From positions 1 through 37,298 of the IMG/VR virus record IMGVR_UViG_3300032893_000174: a stretch of 37,298 nt of DNA. One strand, 5' to 3'. The position numbers and the translations under genes are program-made. Below, in pieces: positions 12,369-19,676 of the stretch (position 1 is the stretch's first letter; every line of letters begins with the position of its first letter). The notes under the pieces are model-generated. The model was given only the letters and a program-made list of their open reading frames with translations. It was not told the origin of the DNA and did no database searches. Origin of the DNA: a virus.

Positions 12369-12396
12369 AGTGTATCTTCAAGATTATTCTTGTCAA
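12369..12396 (-). promoter_or_regulatory. Leftward promoter of the outer-membrane protein gene
   Basis: Read leftward, TTGACA (12391-12396) is followed after 16 bp by TACACT (12369-12374), a consensus -35 with a fair -10. The start codon of the outer-membrane protein gene lies about 75 bases further. A CCTATT/AATAGG dyad falls in the leader. The promoter points against the surrounding late genes. Confidence 0.6.
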
Positions 12397-12433
12397 AACA
12401 CTAAGACGTCTGTTTGGACTAAAAGAGGTCAAC

Positions 12434-14536
12434 TTGAGTTTTTACTATCCCCCTTGGAATAACGCCCTGGAACCGAATCAAGGAAATGTCCGACAATGGT
12501 TAGATAATTTATACAGCAAGTTTCAACCTATTGAGCAAGCCCGTTGGAACCAAAGTAATATTGATACATTATTTTATGCTGGCTCTCAAACGTTCATCAA
12601 CAGGTATTTTAATTTCACTCCTTCCTTTTCGTATCAAAACTTTTACTTCAATTTGATACAGCAGCCCGTAAACATGGTAACAGGCTATCAGAGGCAGCAT
12701 AGAAAATCAATAAATTACATTCCTTGTGAAGGAGCTGATACTCACACTACAGATCAATATACAAGAATAATGACACACTTGTGTAACGCAGAAGGTATCA
12801 ATGAACAATTTTCTCGAGCCTGCGAACTTGCAGCTATTTCAGGTCTGGTTTTACTGCAGCCTTATCTTGATTACATGGGTGACGACCCTGCCCAAGGACA
12901 ACTGAAAGTTAAAGTTTGGGAATATAATTCTTTCCTTGTTGATCCTTATTTTAGAGATTTCTACAACATGTCTGATGCTCAATTCGTCTGGTGTCAGGAA
13001 TACATAAGCAAAAAAGAGGCTGAAGATAGATTCCCGGATAAGTTATCAGCTATAGCCCCTATGGCAGGCACCCCTCAAAGATATGGTAGCTTTTATTTCC
13101 TGCCTGAGAATTACAACATGGCGCGTAACGACCTTATGGTCTTAAGTTACGTATGGTACAAATGGAAGAGAAAAAGAAAACGTCTTTATTCAAAGTCGCG
13201 CAATCAGTTCTTCGATTTCTCTGAGAAGCATGCAGACCTTGATCGTATTCTATATAATATTCCAGACTTTGAAGTGGTTACAGTTGAAGTTCCTACATGG
13301 AAGCTAGCAGTAGTTCTTAATGACCAACTTATGTTCCAGGGAGACAATCCTCTTGGTTTTGATAACTGTCCTTTTATTCCCGTTTTTTGGAACTATGAAC
13401 CACATATCAACTATTACGATTTGAGAGCTCGCTCTTTGGTTAAAACCATGCGCGATCCTCAATTCCTTATGAACAGAAAGATCATCATTGCAAATGACAT
13501 AGAAGAAGCAACCATAAATGCTGGGTGGAAGCGTAAAGTTGGAGCAGTAGCAAATGAAGATAATCTAAAAAGATCTGGTCAAGGTTGGGACGTCATCATC
13601 AATGAAGGTTATGACATGACTGATGTTGAGAAGATATTGCCTTCATCAGTACCCGCATCAACCATGCAACTTGCGGACCAATTAGCTAATCTGATTTTCT
13701 CTACATCAGGAGTAAATCTTGAGTCATGGTCTGGCGATGATATGAAACAAATGTCTGGTTTGACATTGCTTATCAAACAAGCAGCCAATCTTATGGTGCT
13801 TCAGAAATACTTCGATCAATGGGATTCATCCTTGAAGACTTTAGGCGAAAGACTTCTTCAGATCATCCAAGAAAATTGGAACGAATCTAAAGTTTCTTTA
13901 ATCTTGGGAGAGGACCCGTCTCCATATTTTTACTCTAAAATATTCTCTAAGTTTCAAGTAGTGGTTGAAGAAGGACTTAATACAGCAACACAGAAACAGC
14001 AAGAATTTGCTCAATGGATGGAACTTAATCAAGCTCTTGGCGGCATTATTCCTCCGAGTGAAATCGCTAAACGTGCTGTTATTCAAGGCAAAAATGAATT
14101 GGTCGAGATTCTTGCGCAACAAGAACAGCAGCAAGCAGCTATGTCAGAGCATACTCAAATGGTTGCTCAATCATTGGAAGATGCAAAGATTAAAGAACTT
14201 TATGCCAAAGCTGCTAACCAGATTGCAATGGCGAGAGAAAGACATAGCAGAAACGAAAGTAATGTAGGTCTTTTCGAAGAAAGATTATCTGAAGTCACTA
14301 AAAATAGAGCATTATCTACAAAAGCCAAAATGGAAGCACTTGAAAAATTGGTGGATGTGGTTGCTAAATATGGTGAAATCGAAACAGCTCTTCAAGCTGC
14401 GAATCTTGAAACCTTTGATTCTTCTCAACTCATGAAAGAGGATATAGAGAAATCAGATGCAAAAAGAACTTCTGCAGGCAATGAATTTATTACTAAAATG
14501 GTAGCAAGTTTAAGCGGAAAACAACCAGAAATGTAG
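12434..14536 (+). CDS. Portal protein (P22 gp1-like)
   Basis: This protein of 700 residues has the length and features of the P22-type portal family. The N-terminal part contains FNLIQQPVNMVTGYQRQHRK, and a core contains EYNSFLVDPYFRDFYNMSDA followed by QFVWCQEYISKKEAE. The long helical C-terminal region (about 500-700) has glutamine- and alanine-rich helices, as in the barrel of P22 portals. Twelve subunits form the DNA channel at one capsid vertex, where terminase docks and the short tail attaches. The gene starts with TTG at 12434 behind AGAGGT; no ATG gives a comparable start. It lies downstream of the divergent moron and upstream of small head genes and the scaffold. Confidence 0.88.
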   Translation: MSFYYPPWNNALEPNQGNVRQWLDNLYSKFQPIEQARWNQSNIDTLFYAGSQTFINRYFNFTPSFSYQNFYFNLIQQPVNMVTGYQRQHRKSINYIPCEGADTHTTDQYTRIMTHLCNAEGINEQFSRACELAAISGLVLLQPYLDYMGDDPAQGQLKVKVWEYNSFLVDPYFRDFYNMSDAQFVWCQEYISKKEAEDRFPDKLSAIAPMAGTPQRYGSFYFLPENYNMARNDLMVLSYVWYKWKRKRKRLYSKSRNQFFDFSEKHADLDRILYNIPDFEVVTVEVPTWKLAVVLNDQLMFQGDNPLGFDNCPFIPVFWNYEPHINYYDLRARSLVKTMRDPQFLMNRKIIIANDIEEATINAGWKRKVGAVANEDNLKRSGQGWDVIINEGYDMTDVEKILPSSVPASTMQLADQLANLIFSTSGVNLESWSGDDMKQMSGLTLLIKQAANLMVLQKYFDQWDSSLKTLGERLLQIIQENWNESKVSLILGEDPSPYFYSKIFSKFQVVVEEGLNTATQKQQEFAQWMELNQALGGIIPPSEIAKRAVIQGKNELVEILAQQEQQQAAMSEHTQMVAQSLEDAKIKELYAKAANQIAMARERHSRNESNVGLFEERLSEVTKNRALSTKAKMEALEKLVDVVAKYGEIETALQAANLETFDSSQLMKEDIEKSDAKRTSAGNEFITKMVASLSGKQPEM

Positions 14537-14608
14537 TTATGGATCTGAAATATAAGATTTTACATTTTTTTAAAAAAATTTACATCTGGATTCTTTCCTA
14601 AATGTATA

Positions 14609-14636
14609 TTGCAAAAGATTCCTTGATAGATATAAT
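14609..14636 (+). promoter_or_regulatory. Promoter before the small head genes
   Basis: TTGCAA (14609-14614) and a perfect TATAAT (14631-14636) are 16 bp apart, about 30 bases before the next start codon. It would give an extra rightward transcript for the small proteins, scaffold and capsid, which are needed in large amounts. It sits in the 130-bp gap after the portal gene. Confidence 0.6.
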
Positions 14637-14666
14637 TAAAATAAACAGCATAACCTCGAGGTAAAA

Positions 14667-14879
14667 ATGGCTGGCAGAAGAATTGAAGATAAAGGTGGTT
14701 ATCCTGGTAGCTCAGACGCTATGATGGCATCAGGTAACAGATTAAAAAAATATGAAAGCGCTGATGGTTCTGGCGGCATTTCTAATTATCCAGATACTAC
14801 TGAAGAAATCCGTAGGGATCAGGAACAGGGCAATAAACATATTAAAGCCCGTCCAATGAAAACTGGATATCGATACTAA
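14667..14879 (+). CDS. Small hypothetical head-region protein (70 aa)
   Basis: The product starts MAGRRIEDKGGYPGSSDAMM and is polar, glycine and serine rich in the middle (ADGSGGISNYPD) with a basic C-terminus. It is probably disordered or only partly folded. A GAGGTAAAA leader precedes the ATG. It belongs to a set of three small proteins between portal and scaffold that share glycine/tyrosine-rich composition. No family recognised; a minor virion or assembly protein is possible by position. Confidence 0.6.
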   Translation: MAGRRIEDKGGYPGSSDAMMASGNRLKKYESADGSGGISNYPDTTEEIRRDQEQGNKHIKARPMKTGYRY

Positions 14880-14885
14880 AAATTA

Positions 14886-14936
14886 GAATTGCTTGGACGG
14901 CGAAAAGCTGATACCTTTTTTAAATCTAAGCAATTC
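14886..14936. repeat. Nine-bp inverted repeat in the gap between small head genes
   Basis: GAATTGCTT (14886-14894) is perfectly complementary to AAGCAATTC (14928-14936) across a 33-base loop with a poly-T stretch. It lies just after one stop and before the ribosome site of the next gene, so it would fold in the mRNA between the two. It may protect, process or modulate the downstream message. Confidence 0.45.
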
Positions 14937-14950
14937 CCTTAAGAGGTAAT

Positions 14951-15187
14951 ATGTCTAAAGAAAAAGTTCTTCATAATCCTATAAAGCCTAAGTATAGGAG
15001 AGCAGATATAGAATTTGCAAATCCCACAAAAGAACAGGCTACTACTGGTAGATTTATGCCAGCTGGTGATGATTATGGAACAGGATTTAGAGTAAATGTT
15101 GGAAGAGAAGGTCAACCGAAAGGATATGATCAGGGTCCAATTCCTTTAAAGCCATATGCATTTAGACCTGGAGAAGCAATTGACTAA
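14951..15187 (+). CDS. Small hypothetical head-region protein (78 aa)
   Basis: The product starts MSKEKVLHNPIKPKYRRADI and contains DDYGTGFRVNVGREGQPKGY followed by a proline-rich end. The block Y-G-T-G-F-R-V-N-V-G resembles YGTGYKPSIG in the next gene, so the two may be distant paralogues or share a short interaction motif. AGAGGTAAT precedes the ATG. Its stop and the next start overlap by one base. It is polar, basic and probably extended. No family recognised. Confidence 0.6.
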   Translation: MSKEKVLHNPIKPKYRRADIEFANPTKEQATTGRFMPAGDDYGTGFRVNVGREGQPKGYDQGPIPLKPYAFRPGEAID

Positions 15188-15402
15188 TGTTTCCTTTAAA
15201 GCCTGGCAAAACTAATAGCTCTCGAATTAATAAGCCAAAAGGGCAGACAAAAGAAGCCCATACCCAGTATGTGACTCACGGCATGGGGAACTATTACGGA
15301 ACTGGTTATAAGCCTAGCATAGGTAAAATGAGATCCGATAGCGTCGGATTTAGACCAGTTAATAAAACAAAATTAGGATCTAAGCCTAAATCGGTTGTAT
15401 AA
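15187..15402 (+). CDS. Small basic head-region protein (71 aa)
   Basis: The product starts MFPLKPGKTNSSRINKPKGQ and contains GMGNYYGTGYKPSIGKMRSD. It is strongly basic with many K, G, S and P and no hydrophobic core, so probably disordered and nucleic-acid binding or virion-associated. It overlaps the previous gene by one base. Its final 17 bases overlap the end of the convergent leftward gene. No family recognised. Confidence 0.55.
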   Translation: MFPLKPGKTNSSRINKPKGQTKEAHTQYVTHGMGNYYGTGYKPSIGKMRSDSVGFRPVNKTKLGSKPKSVV

Positions 15403-15859
15403 TAGATTTAAATTGCGCCTGTTTAGATATCTCTAAATATATCTTATCAATAGTTTCATCACTTAGATCATCCTCTTCGGGAGATTCCATTTTTTCTCTG
15501 TTATTTATAAAATCATGAATGCTTTCAGTGACTATCTGAGATTCAGTTAATTTACCTTTTTGGTATTGTTCCCACATGCATCTTTCTGGGATCATCCATA
15601 TCACTTTAATTAGATCTGTTCCTGGATATGCTTTGAACAACATACTGTTAGTCTGTGCTTTTGGCTTAGTTAACCTGGGTTGCCATATCAACCGTTTTGT
15701 TACTCCATCGTCTTCTGTTCTAGCGTGAGCAAATATATAAAATGGAACATCTCCGAATGGTCTTTTATTCACTAAATCTTGGCAACATTCAGCAATATCA
15801 AAAGATTGCTTTGTAAAGTGTTCATATCTATCATGAGCATCTAAAGGATCAATTTTCAT
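15386..15859 (-). CDS. Conserved leftward phage protein of unknown function (157 aa)
   Basis: From ATG 15859 the product starts MKIDPLDAHDRYEHFTKQSF and continues with DIAECCQDLVNKRPFGDVPF, a block with RLIWQPRLTKPKAQTNSMLF, and KAYPGTDLIKVIWMIPE, ending in an acidic helix. I remember similar conserved sequences beside capsid genes of other phages, encoded against the structural operon, but not a named function. The open frame extends to 15937; 15859 gives the compact conserved start. It is antisense inside the morphogenesis region, so it must have its own promoter, probably early. A regulator or host-takeover protein would fit that expression. Confidence 0.6.
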   Translation of the reverse strand: MKIDPLDAHDRYEHFTKQSFDIAECCQDLVNKRPFGDVPFYIFAHARTEDDGVTKRLIWQPRLTKPKAQTNSMLFKAYPGTDLIKVIWMIPERCMWEQYQKGKLTESQIVTESIHDFINNREKMESPEEDDLSDETIDKIYLEISKQAQFKSIIQPI

Positions 15860-15950
15860 ATAACAAAACTTTATATTGATTGTTGTTAAACATTTTCTTA
15901 TAACAAGTGTATAAACACAAACGCTAGCCGGCGTCAAGGCAAAGGTTTAA

Positions 15951-16631
15951 ATGACAACTAATAATCAAGCTTCTTCAGTAGATGATTCAGAAGTGAAATC
16001 AGACAAAGAAATAAATTTCGAACGTGTCCGCAAGCAACTCGAACAAGAAAGAGCAGCCCGCTTACAGGCAGAAGAAAGAGCCAAACAATTGGAACAAGAA
16101 AGATTATCGCAAGCACGCAAACCATATAAAGAGGACGATGAAGAGGAGGAATATACAGATGAGCCATATGTTGACCATAAAGTGTTAAATAAAAAATTAG
16201 CAAAGTTTGAACATAACTTCGAGAAAAAAGTTGATCAATTAGCTGAACAAAAAGCTAGAGAATTGTTAGAACAAGAAAAACAGCATAACTACATAAAACA
16301 AAATCCAGATTTTCAGAATGTACTTAACCAAGAAAACATTCAGAAATTTGCCGAACAACACCCTGCTATCGCTGAAAGGATGCTTAGAATGCCAGACAAT
16401 TTTGATAGGCAAGCTCTTCTGTATGAACAAATCAAAGTATTTCAATCCAAACAGAAAGATGATGCTAAACCTTCAGTTCAACAAACCATAGATCAAAACC
16501 GCAGAAGTCCTTACTATCAACCTTCCGGTGTAGGCTCAAGTCCTTATGGAGCTACGGGAGATTTTAGTCCTGCAGGACAAAAGAATGCTTATGACAAGCT
16601 TCAAGAGTTAAAGTCTAAGTTAAGAATCTAA
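15951..16631 (+). CDS. Capsid scaffolding protein
   Basis: This 226-residue, highly charged helical protein has a long coiled coil (EQERAARLQAEERAKQLEQE), an acidic patch (EDDEEEEYTDEPYVD), a second helix region with KKVDQLAEQKARELLEQEK, and a short basic helical C-terminus (YDKLQELKSKLRI). Basic C-terminal helices in P22-type scaffolds contact the coat protein. Position between portal and capsid genes is the usual one. It would direct assembly of the prohead and then leave. AAAGG lies upstream of the ATG. No protease gene was recognised, so the scaffold probably exits intact as in P22. Confidence 0.82.
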   Translation: MTTNNQASSVDDSEVKSDKEINFERVRKQLEQERAARLQAEERAKQLEQERLSQARKPYKEDDEEEEYTDEPYVDHKVLNKKLAKFEHNFEKKVDQLAEQKARELLEQEKQHNYIKQNPDFQNVLNQENIQKFAEQHPAIAERMLRMPDNFDRQALLYEQIKVFQSKQKDDAKPSVQQTIDQNRRSPYYQPSGVGSSPYGATGDFSPAGQKNAYDKLQELKSKLRI

Positions 16632-16642
16632 AGAATAAAAAA

Positions 16643-16660
16643 CCCCGGGATATCCCGGGG
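16643..16660. terminator. Perfect 18-bp G/C palindrome, terminator-like on the leftward strand
   Basis: CCCCGGGATATCCCGGGG is a perfect palindrome. Read leftward it is followed by six T residues, so it would terminate leftward transcription. Rightward, the stem is followed by AAGG and should not terminate efficiently, but it would form a strong hairpin in the message between scaffold and capsid and could protect the capsid mRNA from 3' decay. Confidence 0.65.
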
Positions 16661-16661
16661 A

Positions 16662-17024
16662 AGGTCAAATGAGATGCATTGATTGGACATAAACAATGCG
16701 CTGAGCATTCTATAGAACATATCCACATATGTCAAAAAATATTTTTAAACTCACTCATTGATAAAAATATTTTTGTTTTCTATATTCATAATTACGTCAA
16801 CACTACGTTATGTGTAATCGCGTAATGCCCTTCGCTAAGGCAGCCAAATTGTAAAAAATTAAACCTTACATCTAGCTAATGTAAGTAATATTTTAAGCAT
16901 ATTGGCAAAACATGTCGATTTTAGGCCAGAATTTCGACATGGGCGTAATAGTCCTCTCGCCAAGGTCAAAACTATGAAAATGAACCATTCGGAATTTCCG
17001 AATGGTTATATATGGATTTTGACT
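16662..17024 (+). promoter_or_regulatory. Structured 5' leader of the capsid gene (no gene seen)
   Basis: This 363-bp stretch has no convincing reading frame but a chain of hairpins: AATGC/GCATT (16695-16709), CTTACAT/ATGTAAG (16865-16885), CATGTCGA/TCGACATG (16911-16941), and a 12-bp dyad AACCATTCGGAA/TTCCGAATGGTT (16983-17007) ending 17 bases before the capsid ATG. Two A/T-rich palindromic runs (AAAAATATTTTT) occur near 16735-16780. It probably stabilises the most abundant late mRNA or controls its translation. No clear promoter boxes were found. Confidence 0.5.
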
Positions 17025-17354
17025 ATGTCAATTACAACAACCGGCAATTTGGGACCATTGATTCTCCAGAGCTTAGCTCCGGCGCTACTCTATGTCCCAA
17101 CGCCAACAATGAACTATATTCTGGTATGCGACAAGGTGTCTATGCCAGTAAACGGGGGCACAACTTGCCGCTTTATGCGTCCAAGAGCTCTCGTACCACC
17201 AACTATCCAGTTGGGAAATTCCGGGATTGATCCTCCAGCCCAAGTGCCACAACGCGACATCATTGATGCGCAAATGGCATTCTTCGGTACAGGCTGTATC
17301 ATCAACGAACAGGTAATATTGCAGGATCAAGAGGGTAATTTAATAGCAGCGTAA
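17025..17354 (+). CDS. Major capsid protein, N-terminal part (N4-gp56 type), interrupted
   Basis: From ATG 17025 this frame encodes 109 residues: MSITTTGNLGPLILQSLAPA, then GGTTCRFMRPRALVPPTIQL and GTGCIINEQVILQDQEGN, before a stop. The T-T-T start, the R-x-R-P central segment and the E-Q-V-x-L-Q-D-Q strand fit the N-terminal third of N4-gp56-type capsid proteins. The protein stops where the family would continue into a conserved helix. That helix and the remaining two thirds are encoded about 600 bp downstream. The start has GGA 8 bases upstream, just after a 12-bp hairpin. I treat it as exon 1 of a split gene; a truncated or split protein is the alternative. Confidence 0.75.
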   Translation: MSITTTGNLGPLILQSLAPALLYVPTPTMNYILVCDKVSMPVNGGTTCRFMRPRALVPPTIQLGNSGIDPPAQVPQRDIIDAQMAFFGTGCIINEQVILQDQEGNLIAA

Positions 17355-17948
17355 GCTATAGATAAATATGGATGAATATGATAAAATTGGTTCCCAAAAC
17401 ATAGGTATTTATGGAATGGATACAATTTTTGATTTTAATAATAACTCTAGGATCTTTTATTTGGACTATAAGATCTGACATGAAAGGTTTTGAAAAAGAT
17501 TCAAAAGAATGGCGAGAACGTTATGATCGAGAAACTAAAGAATTTCGTGAAAGATGGGCTCAAGAGACTAAAGAATTTCATGGACGACTTATTGCGATAG
17601 AAGAAAGAAGAAACAAGTTCATATTTAAAGAATAACACGCCCTCTTAGCTTGTCTTAAATGGTGTTAGCGTGGGTGTCAGAACGTCTGGCAGTCGCGATG
17701 AGACAAGCCGAGGATGAAGATAATGTCCTCGATAAACCAACTCTAATTGACTTGGAAGCCCGACAGGGTGACAAGGGCGAAGGCTAATTAACTGCTCTTT
17801 TGTTTATTGGCTACGCTGAACGACTTAATGAGATGGCCCGAAAGGGATGCGAAAGTCTGAGCACGACATATGGAAAGAAAAGTCGTGAGGTTGGTCCGAA
17901 GAGGCTGACCCGCCTAATTGAAGTAGAATTGAATAACCTACATGGCTA
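17355..17948 (+). ncRNA. Insertion in the capsid gene: candidate intron with a folded RNA of about 300 nt (17636-17945)
   Basis: The part after the small internal gene is dense in stems: GCTTGTCT (17648-17655) with AGACAAGC (17701-17708), CGAGGA (17709-17714) with TCCTCG (17726-17731), a CCC-GAAA-GGG tetraloop hairpin (about 17837-17845), CACGAC (17862-17867) with GTCGTG (17882-17887), and AGGTT (17888-17892) enclosing GGTC/GACC and closing on AACCT (17935-17939). It is locally richer in G and C than its surroundings. Joining 17353-region sequence to about 17945-17948 restores an open capsid frame. I found neither the conserved group I P7 sequence nor a group II domain V, so the class is unassigned. 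The exact boundaries are uncertain by a few bases. Confidence 0.6.
17411..17635 (+). CDS. Small membrane-anchored coiled-coil protein inside the capsid-gene insertion (74 aa)
   Basis: The product starts MEWIQFLILIITLGSFIWTI, one transmembrane helix, and continues as a charged coiled coil with an imperfect internal repeat (YDRETKEFRERWAQETKEFH), ending RLIAIEERRNKF. It has no homing-endonuclease or maturase motif. Proteins with an N-terminal membrane helix and a terminal 'F-H-G-R-L-x-x-I-E-E-R' remind me of small proteins common in amoeba-associated bacteria, from memory only. AGG lies 7 bases before the ATG. It occupies the 5' part of the insertion, before the folded RNA. It could be a passenger gene of a mobile intron. 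Confidence 0.55.
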   Translation: MEWIQFLILIITLGSFIWTIRSDMKGFEKDSKEWRERYDRETKEFRERWAQETKEFHGRLIAIEERRNKFIFKE

Positions 17949-17985
17949 TTCAACTTAGCTTAAATAAGGTCACAAAAGTAACAGA

Positions 17986-18573
17986 ATGCTTATCCTCCGT
18001 GACTACATCGTATCTGCGGCATCGCAGATCTATGCAGCTGGTGGAGCAAACGGCGACAACCCAACCAACTTAGGAGTCTCTGACTTCTCAGTTGTTGCGG
18101 CTACTCTCGATACAAATAATGCTTATAAATTTATGAGCGGTATCGAAGGAGATCTGAAATTTGGTACAGGTCCAGTCCGTTCAGCATATTTCATGCTGTC
18201 CTCTACTGAACTGCAACCTGATTTCGATGCTCTAACAGGTAGCGGTTTCTTGGCTCAATGGAACTATCCACAGCCAAAAGACGCTCTTCCATCTGAGTAT
18301 GGTTCTGTATTTAACATCAGAATCTTAGTCAGCTCTGAAGCGCCAGTTGCACGTGGAGCATCTAAAAATGCTCGAGATGTTTACTACAATACTGTTGTAG
18401 GTAAACAAGCGGTCACTCACATCAATCAGGACGGCTATAGCATGAATCTGATTTATCGTGATCCATATTATTCTGGAATGCTCGCACAAAATGCGACTTT
18501 AGCGGTTAAATTCGCTCAAGCGCAAGCGATCACTCAAGATACCGCCATCAGAAACCTACTTTGTACGTTGTAA
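17986..18573 (+). CDS. Major capsid protein, C-terminal part (N4-gp56 type)
   Basis: This frame encodes 195 residues beginning MLILRDYIVSAASQIYAAGG and contains FGTGPVRSAYFMLSSTELQP, YGSVFNIRILVSSEAPVARG and INQDGYSMNLIYRDPYYSGM, the conserved second half of N4-gp56-type capsid proteins. There is no ribosome site before the first ATG, so it is unlikely to start here. The bases just upstream encode a helix ending K-V-T-K-V-T-E in the neighbouring frame, and family members usually have T-E-D/x-x-L-x-R-D here. The T-E part and MLILRD are offset by one base. With exon 1 the total would be near 320 residues, normal for the family. Confidence 0.8.
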   Translation: MLILRDYIVSAASQIYAAGGANGDNPTNLGVSDFSVVAATLDTNNAYKFMSGIEGDLKFGTGPVRSAYFMLSSTELQPDFDALTGSGFLAQWNYPQPKDALPSEYGSVFNIRILVSSEAPVARGASKNARDVYYNTVVGKQAVTHINQDGYSMNLIYRDPYYSGMLAQNATLAVKFAQAQAITQDTAIRNLLCTL

Positions 18574-18585
18574 TGGAGGTATATC

Positions 18586-19674
18586 ATGACTGAATATTCT
18601 AGAATGGTAAAAGGTTTTTTCACTTCAACAGGAAATGCAAAGGCAATTAATATTCCTTTTGTTCCAGACTATGTTGAATTGCAAAACAAAACTGTAGCTG
18701 CTGCAGGTCCTGCAGCAAGTGTTGATTTTTCTGCTTATTGGGATTCAAATATGGGTTCTGGCGTTGCAACTATGCTTGCTTATAATGCCGGAAGCGTATT
18801 GATTGCCGACTTTGTTGCATCACAAGGTATCACCCCATTTCAATGTGGTTTATCTTTGCAATATGGTCCTCAATTGGCTGTTGCTTCAACAACTAAAGCT
18901 ACAGGTACAGTAACTACTGCTGCGCCTCATGGTCTTGCTACAGGTGATGTAGTAATCCTTGAAGGAGCAGGTGGATGGCCTCAAATTTTAGGCGTGCAAT
19001 TCACAGTTACAGTAACAAGTCCTACAGCATTTACAATCAATTGGAATACAAACCAAGCTAACTATGCAGATCCAGGTGCTCTGTTTGTTAGAAAAGTTTT
19101 GTGTCCTTATTTGTATTTGCCAGGACAAAACGTAATCAGTGCATTGGACCTTAGCGGTGCTAACGTAAAAGTTACAACAACAACGTTCCATAATTATGTT
19201 TTGGGCCAAGAAATTGGTTTCCAAATTCCTGCAGTGTGGGGAAGCACTCAACTCAATGAGTTGCCAAATAACACAACTCCAGGTTCTCCGGTTTATTATT
19301 ATGTATCGTCTATCCAAAGCAATACTCAGTTCACATGTACTGCTTTATCTGCTGGCGTAACGGCACTTAATACTAACCAACCGGCAGCTCCTGTAGCTGG
19401 TCAAAGTTTCCCTCAAGTTGTGGCTGTTGGAGATGTAAATAGTGGAGGCTTCCCATATTCTGGTGGCGCTCTCTATCCATCACCAACTTTCCCAACTTTT
19501 TCTGGAGGAGTACCTACTATCAACGGTCCTGCAATCCAAGGTGCTTTTGTGAATAACACAAGCCAAGGATTCATTATCGGCGCTGGTGCTGGTACTAATT
19601 CAGCTGCAATTCTTGTAGGTTCACCAGGAGATGTTATTTTCTGGAGAGCTTTCCTACATGATGGAAACTTCTAA
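18586..19674 (+). CDS. Putative capsid decoration or head protein with Ig-like domains (362 aa)
   Basis: The product starts MTEYSRMVKGFFTSTGNAKA. An N-terminal beta domain (residues 1-100) is followed by a domain with TAAPHGLATGDVVILEGAGG and by a third part with NYVLGQEIGFQIP and PQVVAVGDVNSGGFP. The last part is related to the next gene's product. Beta-sandwich modules with H-G-L-x-x-G-D-x-V are common in phage head fibres and tail proteins. GGAGG lies 7 bases before the ATG and 12 bases after the capsid stop, so it is probably made in large amounts with the capsid, fitting a decoration protein. A tandem hairpin terminator region follows. Confidence 0.6.
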   Translation: MTEYSRMVKGFFTSTGNAKAINIPFVPDYVELQNKTVAAAGPAASVDFSAYWDSNMGSGVATMLAYNAGSVLIADFVASQGITPFQCGLSLQYGPQLAVASTTKATGTVTTAAPHGLATGDVVILEGAGGWPQILGVQFTVTVTSPTAFTINWNTNQANYADPGALFVRKVLCPYLYLPGQNVISALDLSGANVKVTTTTFHNYVLGQEIGFQIPAVWGSTQLNELPNNTTPGSPVYYYVSSIQSNTQFTCTALSAGVTALNTNQPAAPVAGQSFPQVVAVGDVNSGGFPYSGGALYPSPTFPTFSGGVPTINGPAIQGAFVNNTSQGFIIGAGAGTNSAAILVGSPGDVIFWRAFLHDGNF

Positions 19675-19676
19675 AA

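Noticed and set aside
16902-17024. N-terminal extension of the capsid frame to a TTG at 16902
   Set aside because: The extension would cover a region of strong hairpins and adds residues without family resemblance. ATG 17025 has GGA at a suitable distance and gives the expected start.
17114-17330. Two leftward frames antisense to the first capsid exon
   Set aside because: The rightward capsid frame matches its family. The leftward frames have no ribosome site and no domain pattern.
17636-17945. Group I or group II intron as a firm call for the capsid insertion
   Set aside because: I searched by eye for the group I P7/P3 sequences and the omega G context, and for GUGYG and a domain V hairpin. 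None fits well, so I left the class open.
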